Assembly (NCBI GenBank): GCA_030535815.1
Contig: JAUNRD010000156.1
Span: 1 to 5,247 of the forward strand
Length of the DNA: 5,247 nt
From: Clostridia bacterium
GTDB taxonomy: Bacteria > Bacillota > Clostridia > CAKSNL01 > HGM11501
Direction of reading: 5' to 3'
The notes under the pieces were generated by a model that was given only the letters and a program-made list of their open reading frames with translations, did no database searches and had not been told where the DNA came from. Shown here piece by piece: positions 1-5,247 of this stretch (within the stretch, counting starts at the first letter, position 1; each line of letters opens with the position of its first letter). The translations under genes and the position numbers were made by a program.

Positions 1-2
1 TA

Positions 3-3000
3 TTAGCTATTTTACTTGCAGTGCTGACACTCGCATCGCTTATTACAATTCCCTCCTTTGCTGAAAGCACAAATATTATCCTTGAAAATACCACATTTGA
101 CAGCCTTGATGATGCCCTTGCTCTTTCAAGAGGAAACAGAGTGACATTGACAGGAGACTTTTCGTGGGAAAGCACGATTAAGGATTTTTACGGAACAAGC
201 TTTACGCTTGCCGCAAACGGTAAGACATTGAAGCTTGATTCCGATATCTCAATTAACAGCGGAAGCCACGCTATCTTCAGAGATATCGTAGTAGACCTTC
301 AGGGCCACAGCATAACTGTTACCGCAAGAGGAAAGGTGACACTCGGCAAGGGCACAAAGGTTATAAACGGCGGCGGAAAAATCGGCGGAGCGTTTGCTCT
401 TTCAGGAATCGGCGCAGAACTTATAATGGAAGACGGAAGTGAAATTACATCCTGTAAAGCCGATATGGCATCTGCCGTAAGCCTCGGTTCCGGCTCAAAG
501 CTTACAATGGAAGGCGGAAAAATAACAGGCAACGAAGCAACGGGCAAAAACGGCGGTGCAATCCGTGCTATAACAGATTCCGAAATTATCCTTTCGGGAA
601 ATGCAACGGTAACAGGAAATACGGCAGCGGGCGAAAACTGTAACATTGTTGTAGTAAACGAAAAAATACTTAAGCTTTACAGATATTATACCGGTAAGGC
701 AGGCGTTACAAAAGAGGGCGGAAACAAGAGAACAGAGCCCTTCGGAATAGATGCCGGTGCAACAGGCGCGGAAAATCTTTTCTCCGACCGGGATGAAGAA
801 TTAACCGCAGTAATTGATGACTATGGAAGACTTGTCTGGGGCGAAGCGGTAAAAATTGAAAAACCCGTGCAGGGCGGAAATAACACACCCATTGTCGAGG
901 AAAACCCCTATGAGCAGAAGACGAATTTGACAGAAGAAGATAGGTCGCAGGCACAGAAAGGCAAAACCTTTGAGGCTAAAGGCAACTACTACACCGATCT
1001 TGGAAGTGCTATTTCAGATGCTGACGGTGAAACCATAAGACTTATCTCAAATGCAGAATGGACCGGAGCTCTCCGCGACTTCTATTCAGCGGATATCAAT
1101 ATTGACGGTAACGGCTTCACATTAAAGCTTACTCAGGTTATCGTAATAAACACAGGAAGCACAATGCATTTAACAAACATAACTGTTGACTTAAACGGAA
1201 AGTGCTTTAAGGCACATGGTTCAAGCGGTCACATTATCTACGGAAAAGGATGTACCCTTATAAACGGCGGAAGTGATTTTGGCGGTGCAACAACTTCTGA
1301 AGGAAAAGGCTCTGTCGTTACAATGCTTCCAGGTTCTAAAATTACGGGAGCAAAGGGAATTATGGGCTGCGGTATCGCATCACTCACAGGCGGTACAATC
1401 GAGCTTCTCGGCGGTATTATCGAGAACGGTGTAACCGAGAAGGAAGGCGCGGTACTCATAAATTCCGGAGCTAAGGTTGTGCTCGGCGGCGACTTTACAA
1501 TGAAAAACAATAAAACCGGCGCAAACGAAACAGGCATTAAGATAGGTGACATCGGTGCACTTACCATTCAGGGCGAATTTACGGGAAGTGCAGGAATTAA
1601 GTTTACCGGAAATCCCTCTGCAGGCGTAAGAATAGGAACTGATGCAGGCGGTGCAACGGGAACCGAAAAAATTTATATGACAGGAAATCCCTCTTTGGTT
1701 GTAGTAACTGACGGAAACGGCGGCCTCACCTTCGGAAGTGAAGGCTCAAGCGTTGTATCTTCGGGTACAAGCGGCTCTTCCAATCAGACGGGAAGCACAC
1801 CTTCAGGCGGAACATCTGCTCCCGTAACGGGCGGAAGTGCTATAACGCCCCTTTCCGAAAAGGATAAGGCGGCAGCTGCCGAAGGCAAGATATTCAAACT
1901 TAATAATAACTATTATTCAGACCTCGGAAGTGCCATTGTTGATTCCCAGGGCGTTAAAATTACAATGGTAGGCTCCGGCGAATGGACAGGTCCTATGAAG
2001 GACTTCTACAATTCCAAAATTAACATTGACGGTAACGGCTTTGTGCTTAAACTTCCTCATGTAATCGTTATAAATTCAGGAAGTAGCATGACCCTTACCA
2101 ACGTAACCGTTGACCTTAATAAAAAATGCTTCAAGGCACATGGTTCAAGCGGTCACATCACCTATGGAAGCGGCTGTACCCTTATAAACGGCGGTTCTGA
2201 TTTCGGCGGTGCAACAACCTCTGAAGGTTCAGGGTCAATTGTTACAATGCTTCCCGGAAGTAAAATTGTGGGTGCAAAGGGAATAATCGGCTGCGGAATC
2301 GCATCACTTACCGGCGGTACAATCGAGCTTCTCGGCGGTTCTATCGAAGACGGCAAGTCAGATTCCGGCGGAGCTATAAGAATCAACCCCGGTGCAAGGG
2401 TAATTTTGGGTGGCGACTTTACACTTAAGAATAACAAATCCGGCGGAAGCGAAGGCGGCATAAATATAGGCGACATCGGCGCACTTACCGTAAGAGGTAA
2501 CTTTACCGGTAGTGCGGGTATCAAATTTGATGCAGGTACATCCGAAGGACAGATAATCGGTAAGGATGCGGGCGGTGCAACAGGAACAGAAAAAATTTAC
2601 TTAATCGGTAATTCAGGTCTTGTTGTGGTAACCGACGGTAAGGGCAATCTTACACTCGGAAAGAAAGGCTCATCCGCAGTTTCCGATAAGGAAACAATCG
2701 AAAAGGCTGAAAAAGAGGAAGAGCTTAAAAAGGCCGAAGAAGGAAGCATCTACTATGTAGATAAATCTTCATGGAAGGCAACAGCAAATTCAGGTGCATG
2801 GCAGAGAACTCCTGATAAGGCAATAGACAACGACCCGAAATCAGTGTGGCATACAGAATACGGCTGGGAAAACAACAAGGTAACCTGGAAAACACCACTT
2901 CCGCATAACCTTGATGTTGACTTCGGAAAAGAAATTGATGTGGCAGGCTTCACACTTATTACAAATCCCGGCGCTCCTGCAGGTCAGCCCACAAAGATGA

Positions 3001-4091
3001 ACTTCTATGTAAAGATAAAGGGCGAATACAAGCTTGTTAAGGAATATAAGTTCAACGTAAGCTCAACAAGCTACAGCCAGACAATCGTAAATGATTTCGG
3101 AGCATCAGTTAAGGCGGAGGGAGTAAGGCTTTTATACATCGACGCATTGGACGGACACGGAACACTTGCCGAGCTTGAAATCATAAAGCCCAAAGAGGGT
3201 ATGAAGTCAGAGCCTTTTGATGACTTCCTTTATACAATGGGTAAAAATGCACTTTATCCCATACCTTTAAAGGATGCGTCGGCAAGCTATGACGGAGAAG
3301 ACTGGGGACGTGCAGTTACGGATAATGTATTGGATGGTTCCACATCAACCTCTTGGCAGGCGAATACAAATATGAAGGCGCCCTATAACTTGACCATTGA
3401 TCTTGGCGAGGTTTGCACTTTAAGTGGTTTTAACTACACGCCCAGGCAGGCGACTTACTTTGACGGATACTGGGAAAAGTACAACATCCACATAAGTGAT
3501 GACGGCAAAAATTATACACTCCTTGAAGAAAATCTTTCCTTCCTTCCCAGAACTCTTGCGGCATCGACTCACACTTTCCCCGAAAAGGTTACAACGCGCT
3601 ATATAAGATTTGAAATATTGAGAGGTACAGGAAACTTAGGAAGCTGTGCAGAGCTTGAATTTTTAGAGGACTTTGAAGCTTATATGGCACGTCGTGAAAG
3701 AACAGAGCAGTATTACACATTAACCATAGGCAAAAATGAAATCGTTCATAAAAAGGGAACAGAGACTATTGACGTTGCTCCCTACATTGAAAACGGCACA
3801 ACCTTCATTCCCTTAAGAGGTTTACTCGAGCTTATGGGAGCCTCTGTTACCTGGGACGGCGAATACAGAGCGGTTACAATAAAGAAGGATACTACGGAAA
3901 TTTACCTTCAGATAAGAAATAAAAACGTTTTTGTGACCACAAGTAAAAACGGTAAAGAGCGTTATACTCTTCTTGCAGCACCCAGAATTGAAAACGGAAG
4001 AACCTTCATTCCGGTAAGGTTTGTATCGGAAATGCTTGGCTATAAAGTTACCTGGGACGGGGAAACACAGGAAGTTAAAATAACAAATTAA
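3..4091 (+). CDS. Secreted modular surface protein, 5'-partial: three beta-helix-like modules, two F5/8 type C domains, CuAO-N1-like C-terminal domain
   Basis: Residues are numbered from the GTG at 21. That GTG is not the real start: the frame stays open to the window edge and the six codons before it read LAILLA, continuing into VLTLASLITIPSFA. This is a signal-peptide core with likely cleavage after SFA (residue 14), so the true start lies upstream. Domains in order: divergent beta-helix module about 18-275; linker; module A 303-580; Ser/Thr/Gly-rich linker 581-610; module B 611-888; charged helix-like linker 888-907 (KETIEKAEKEEELKKAEE); F5/8 type C domain about 916-1056 (AIDND, VWHTEY, DVDFG, ending LAELEI); a second F5/8 type C domain about 1082-1216 (VLDGSTSTSW, IDLG, GFNYTPRQ, RYIRFEI, ending CAELEF); and a copper-amine-oxidase-N1-like domain 1231-1356 with two half-repeats. 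F5/8 domains of this kind often bind carbohydrate. No catalytic domain, LPXTG motif or C-terminal membrane segment is seen. It is probably an exported adhesin or glycan-binding protein. The domain calls are firm; the function is inferred. Confidence 0.9.
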   Translation, partial: LAILLAVLTLASLITIPSFAESTNIILENTTFDSLDDALALSRGNRVTLTGDFSWESTIKDFYGTSFTLAANGKTLKLDSDISINSGSHAIFRDIVVDLQGHSITVTARGKVTLGKGTKVINGGGKIGGAFALSGIGAELIMEDGSEITSCKADMASAVSLGSGSKLTMEGGKITGNEATGKNGGAIRAITDSEIILSGNATVTGNTAAGENCNIVVVNEKILKLYRYYTGKAGVTKEGGNKRTEPFGIDAGATGAENLFSDRDEELTAVIDDYGRLVWGEAVKIEKPVQGGNNTPIVEENPYEQKTNLTEEDRSQAQKGKTFEAKGNYYTDLGSAISDADGETIRLISNAEWTGALRDFYSADINIDGNGFTLKLTQVIVINTGSTMHLTNITVDLNGKCFKAHGSSGHIIYGKGCTLINGGSDFGGATTSEGKGSVVTMLPGSKITGAKGIMGCGIASLTGGTIELLGGIIENGVTEKEGAVLINSGAKVVLGGDFTMKNNKTGANETGIKIGDIGALTIQGEFTGSAGIKFTGNPSAGVRIGTDAGGATGTEKIYMTGNPSLVVVTDGNGGLTFGSEGSSVVSSGTSGSSNQTGSTPSGGTSAPVTGGSAITPLSEKDKAAAAEGKIFKLNNNYYSDLGSAIVDSQGVKITMVGSGEWTGPMKDFYNSKINIDGNGFVLKLPHVIVINSGSSMTLTNVTVDLNKKCFKAHGSSGHITYGSGCTLINGGSDFGGATTSEGSGSIVTMLPGSKIVGAKGIIGCGIASLTGGTIELLGGSIEDGKSDSGGAIRINPGARVILGGDFTLKNNKSGGSEGGINIGDIGALTVRGNFTGSAGIKFDAGTSEGQIIGKDAGGATGTEKIYLIGNSGLVVVTDGKGNLTLGKKGSSAVSDKETIEKAEKEEELKKAEEGSIYYVDKSSWKATANSGAWQRTPDKAIDNDPKSVWHTEYGWENNKVTWKTPLPHNLDVDFGKEIDVAGFTLITNPGAPAGQPTKMNFYVKIKGEYKLVKEYKFNVSSTSYSQTIVNDFGASVKAEGVRLLYIDALDGHGTLAELEIIKPKEGMKSEPFDDFLYTMGKNALYPIPLKDASASYDGEDWGRAVTDNVLDGSTSTSWQANTNMKAPYNLTIDLGEVCTLSGFNYTPRQATYFDGYWEKYNIHISDDGKNYTLLEENLSFLPRTLAASTHTFPEKVTTRYIRFEILRGTGNLGSCAELEFLEDFEAYMARRERTEQYYTLTIGKNEIVHKKGTETIDVAPYIENGTTFIPLRGLLELMGASVTWDGEYRAVTIKKDTTEIYLQIRNKNVFVTTSKNGKERYTLLAAPRIENGRTFIPVRFVSEMLGYKVTWDGETQEVKITN
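66..845 (+). repeat. Beta-helix-like module 1 of the first gene (divergent copy)
   Basis: This is the first and most divergent copy of the module, residues about 16-275. It keeps the order of landmarks seen in the later copies: FDSLDDAL near the start, KDFYG (D at residue 55), a GKTLKLD strand, IVVDLQG, GKGTKVINGG, GSKLTMEGGKITGN, GGAIRA (178-181), and a closing YYTGKAGV followed by a GRLVWGE end. The DFY landmark lies 298 codons before the same point in module A, against 308 between A and B. The Cys/His patch of A and B is absent. Glycine turns with short alternating hydrophobic strands suggest a right-handed parallel beta-helix; this is inferred from sequence pattern only. Confidence 0.7.
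927..1760 (+). repeat. Beta-helix-like module A (copy 1 of the 308-codon tandem duplication)
   Basis: Residues 303-580 align without any gap to residues 611-888, offset exactly 924 bases. By hand count 195 of 278 residues are identical (about 70%). Third-codon positions have diverged widely, so the duplication is not recent, yet patches of DNA remain identical, for example 1209-1234 and 1389-1415. Landmarks: NYYTDLGSAI, NIDGNGF, LTNITVDLN, KCFKAHGSSGH, CTLINGGSDFGG, VTMLPGSKITG, GGTIELLGG, IGDIGALT, FTGSAGIKF, GGATGTEKIY, LVVVTDG. Cysteines are at 395, 411 and 450. A Ser/Thr/Gly-rich linker, probably flexible, separates it from module B. Confidence 0.85.
1851..2684 (+). repeat. Beta-helix-like module B (copy 2 of the 308-codon tandem duplication)
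   Basis: Residues 611-888 are the partner of module A, at a constant 924-base offset with no insertion or deletion. The matching exact DNA patches are 2133-2158 (26 bases) and 2313-2339 (27 bases). The three cysteines fall at the equivalent places (703, 719, 758), as do the histidines 707 and 712. Unlike module A, it carries a clean GGAI (783-786), the tetrapeptide also found in module 1 and familiar from Pmp-type beta-helix proteins. It is followed by a Lys/Glu-rich helix-like linker instead of the Ser/Gly linker. Confidence 0.85.
3786..4088 (+). repeat. Paired half-repeats of the CuAO-N1-like C-terminal domain
   Basis: Two copies of one motif close the first protein. Residues 1256-1287 begin IENGTTFIPLRGL and contain VTWDGE. 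Residues 1323-1354 begin IENGRTFIPVRFV and contain VTWDGE. They lie exactly 67 codons apart. The 14 bases GTTACCTGGGACGG occur at 3846-3859 and again at 4047-4060. This two-lobed pattern is typical of the copper amine oxidase N-terminal domain family in secreted proteins of Bacillota. The family name does not imply copper binding or oxidase activity here, since no catalytic region is present. Confidence 0.8.
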
Positions 4092-4094
4092 AGA

Positions 4095-4105
4095 AAGAGA
4101 GTGAT
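4095..4105 (+). promoter_or_regulatory. Probable ribosome binding site for the second gene
   Basis: The purine-rich stretch AAGAGAGTGAT lies 5 bases before ATG 4111. Its GTGAT end and the upstream AAG fit the 3' end of the AAGGAGGTGAT anti-16S consensus with the usual register, although the central GGAG core is imperfect. It supports ATG 4111 as the start. The 19-base gap holds no hairpin and T-run, so there is no sign of a terminator between the genes. Translation of both from one mRNA is the simplest reading. Confidence 0.6.
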
Positions 4106-4110
4106 AAAAA

Positions 4111-5247
4111 ATGAAAAAAATCAGCTTGATTACTCTTAGCGTAATTCTTTCTCTTACTCTTTGCATTTCATCGGTTATTTCATCCTTTGCAGAGGAAGGC
4201 TTTGAAATCCCTGAAATAGAAGAAGTAACAGAAGAAGAGCTCGTCGAAGTTATCGACGAAGAGGAAGTAGATCTTTTGGCCGACGCCTCCACGGCAGTAT
4301 ACTATATAGGCGAGGACGAAGCATCAAGAGTGTATTATGATACATTTGTTGATGCAGTAAAGGCAACAAACAACTCAAGCACGAAGACAATCCATCTCTT
4401 AAAGGATGCAACTTGGGAAGGCTATACCTATGAGGGCGGATACGGCGCTCATCATAAGCACTTTATCCTGGAGGGATACGGCTACACATTGACGCTGAAT
4501 CAGCAGATTCATGTAAGCTTAAATTCCGAGTTCACATTTAACGATGTTACAGTTAACTTAAATTCAAGCTATGCTATTTTAATCGGTTGTAACGGTAAGC
4601 TTACACTTGGCGATAAAACTACAGTTACGGGAAGAACCGCAGATGGTTATGCATTTGTTATTGAAAACAGAAACGGCTCCGGCGGTACATTTACGATGCT
4701 TCCCGGAAGCAAACTCACAGGAAATAAAGCAAATGTATTAGGTGCTGTATATGCAGGCTGTGCAGGAACTATCAATATCGAAGGTGAAATAACAGGAAAT
4801 ACATCGGGAGTCGGCGCAGTTCGCATAAACAGCTCCGGAGTAACTGTAAATGTAGGTAAAAACGCAAACATAACCGGAAATACAAGTAAAAACTTTGTAC
4901 CGTTGGCATCAACAACCTTTAATGTTGCTTCAGACTTTGAAGGAACAGTTGGCGTAAGCTACGGTGCTGCAGGCGATGCAATCGGTAATGTGGCGGAGGG
5001 TGCGGATGTTTCAGGCATCACTCTTGACGGAAGTACAACAGTTGCAACGAATAAAAACGGTGTACTTACATGGGAAACCGAGGAAGAAGCAGCAGCTAAA
5101 AATGCAGTTTGCTATATTGATGAAAATGTGGATGGCAAGAGATATGCATCTTTGGATGCGGCAATAAAAGCGGCAGGCTCCGGAAGCACAATTTTTGTTA
5201 CAAAGGACATTACGCTTGACATTGCTGCAAATACTACTTACGGATAT
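4111..5247 (+). CDS. Secreted beta-helix-repeat surface protein, paralogue of the upstream gene (3'-partial)
   Basis: The frame opens at ATG 4111 and is still open at the last base (379 codons seen, no stop), so the 3' end is missing. The start is supported by the upstream Shine-Dalgarno-like sequence and by a classic signal peptide: MKKIS, a hydrophobic core, and likely cleavage after SSFA at residue 27. Residues 28-58 hold 16 Asp/Glu and no Lys/Arg. A beta-helix-like module of the same family as in the upstream gene runs about 64-322: VYYDTFVDAV, GYGYTLTL, FNDVTVNLN, TFTMLPGSKLTG, GAVRIN, FEGTVGV, ending GVLTWE. A second module begins near 333 (KRYASLDAAIKAA, then STIFVTKDITL) and is cut by the window edge. 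The gap after the upstream stop is only 19 bases, which suggests one transcript. Whether F5/8 or CuAO-N1-like domains follow cannot be seen. The protein is probably an exported surface protein; the exact role is unknown. The cysteine at residue 18 is not in a convincing lipobox. Confidence 0.9.
   Translation, partial: MKKISLITLSVILSLTLCISSVISSFAEEGFEIPEIEEVTEEELVEVIDEEEVDLLADASTAVYYIGEDEASRVYYDTFVDAVKATNNSSTKTIHLLKDATWEGYTYEGGYGAHHKHFILEGYGYTLTLNQQIHVSLNSEFTFNDVTVNLNSSYAILIGCNGKLTLGDKTTVTGRTADGYAFVIENRNGSGGTFTMLPGSKLTGNKANVLGAVYAGCAGTINIEGEITGNTSGVGAVRINSSGVTVNVGKNANITGNTSKNFVPLASTTFNVASDFEGTVGVSYGAAGDAIGNVAEGADVSGITLDGSTTVATNKNGVLTWETEEEAAAKNAVCYIDENVDGKRYASLDAAIKAAGSGSTIFVTKDITLDIAANTTYGY
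4300..5076 (+). repeat. Beta-helix-like module of the second gene
   Basis: Residues about 64-322 of the second protein follow the same landmark order as modules 1, A and B: a VYYDTFVDAV opening, ATWEGY, GYGYTLTL, DVTVNLN, TMLPGSKLTG, GAVRIN, ITGNTS, FEGTVGVSYG and a closing GVLTWE. The 14 bases at 4696-4709 are identical to 2247-2260 of module B, encoding the start of the MLPGSK motif. It carries cysteines in ILIGCNG and AGCAGT but lacks the KCFKAHGSSGH patch. A further copy opens at about 5107 and is cut off at the window end. Confidence 0.75.

Noticed and set aside
299..646. Minus-strand open frame of 115 codons within module 1
   Set aside because: It is antisense to a conserved coding module and shows the same proline/alanine/isoleucine-rich shadow composition.
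1238..2524. Pair of similar minus-strand open frames at 1238-1567 and 2162-2524
   Set aside because: They resemble each other only because they lie opposite the duplicated modules A and B at the same 924-base offset. Their proline/serine/isoleucine-rich content is what the reverse of glycine-rich coding DNA gives.
3711..4091. A real copper amine oxidase
   Set aside because: Only the small N-terminal-type domain is present. The large catalytic domain with its topaquinone tyrosine and copper histidines is absent, so no oxidase activity is claimed.
4092..4110. Terminator or promoter between the two genes
   Set aside because: The gap is 19 purine-rich bases with no inverted repeat, T-run or -35/-10 pair; only a ribosome binding site can be supported.
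4150..4191. Possible lipoprotein signal at Cys18 of the second protein
   Set aside because: The residue before the cysteine is leucine, not Gly/Ala/Ser as a lipobox needs, and the hydrophobic core continues past it to a good SFA signal-peptidase I site.
3822..4292. Open frame of 156 codons on the minus strand across the gene junction
   Set aside because: It lies antisense to two well-supported coding regions, has a low-complexity serine-rich start, no recognisable domain and no ribosome binding site that I can see. It is a by-product of plus-strand codon use.
4964..5167. Plus-strand open frame of 67 codons in another frame
   Set aside because: It is fully inside the second gene, whose frame shows a signal peptide and conserved module motifs through this stretch. 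The alternative product (Met/Gln-rich) has no family resemblance.

Overview
The window looks like accessory surface-protein DNA from a Gram-positive anaerobe, most likely one of the Clostridia (Bacillota). The basis is the domain set: Sec signal peptides, glycine-rich beta-helix modules, F5/8 type C (discoidin) domains and a copper-amine-oxidase-N-like tail. Base composition is moderate to low GC, and arginine is often encoded by AGA. The species cannot be named from the sequence. There are no RNA genes, CRISPR arrays or recognisable insertion sequences. The plus strand is coding almost from end to end.

Gene 1 (3-4091) has lost its 5' end. The window opens inside the hydrophobic core of its signal peptide, so the GTG at 21 is an internal valine codon and not the start. 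The protein then carries three beta-helix-like modules. The first is divergent; the second and third are a 308-codon-period duplication about 70% identical in protein by hand count. A short charged helix-like linker follows, then two F5/8 type C domains and a C-terminal domain made of two copies of an 'ENG-TFIP-R ... VTWDGE' half-repeat. No catalytic domain, sortase signal or C-terminal membrane anchor is visible.

Gene 2 (4111 to the end) starts 19 bases after the stop of gene 1, behind a plausible ribosome binding site, and runs off the right edge still open. It has its own signal peptide, a strikingly acidic stretch just after it, one complete module of the same family and the start of another. 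The two genes are therefore paralogues in one probable operon.

The likely role, by inference, is a set of exported modular surface or adhesive proteins, with the F5/8 domains binding glycans and the beta-helix modules acting as a stalk or binding surface. The most interesting points are the repeated module itself (about 260-280 residues, at least four copies plus a partial one, with a recurrent C-terminal signature), its exact-length duplication, and a conserved Cys/His patch in two copies.
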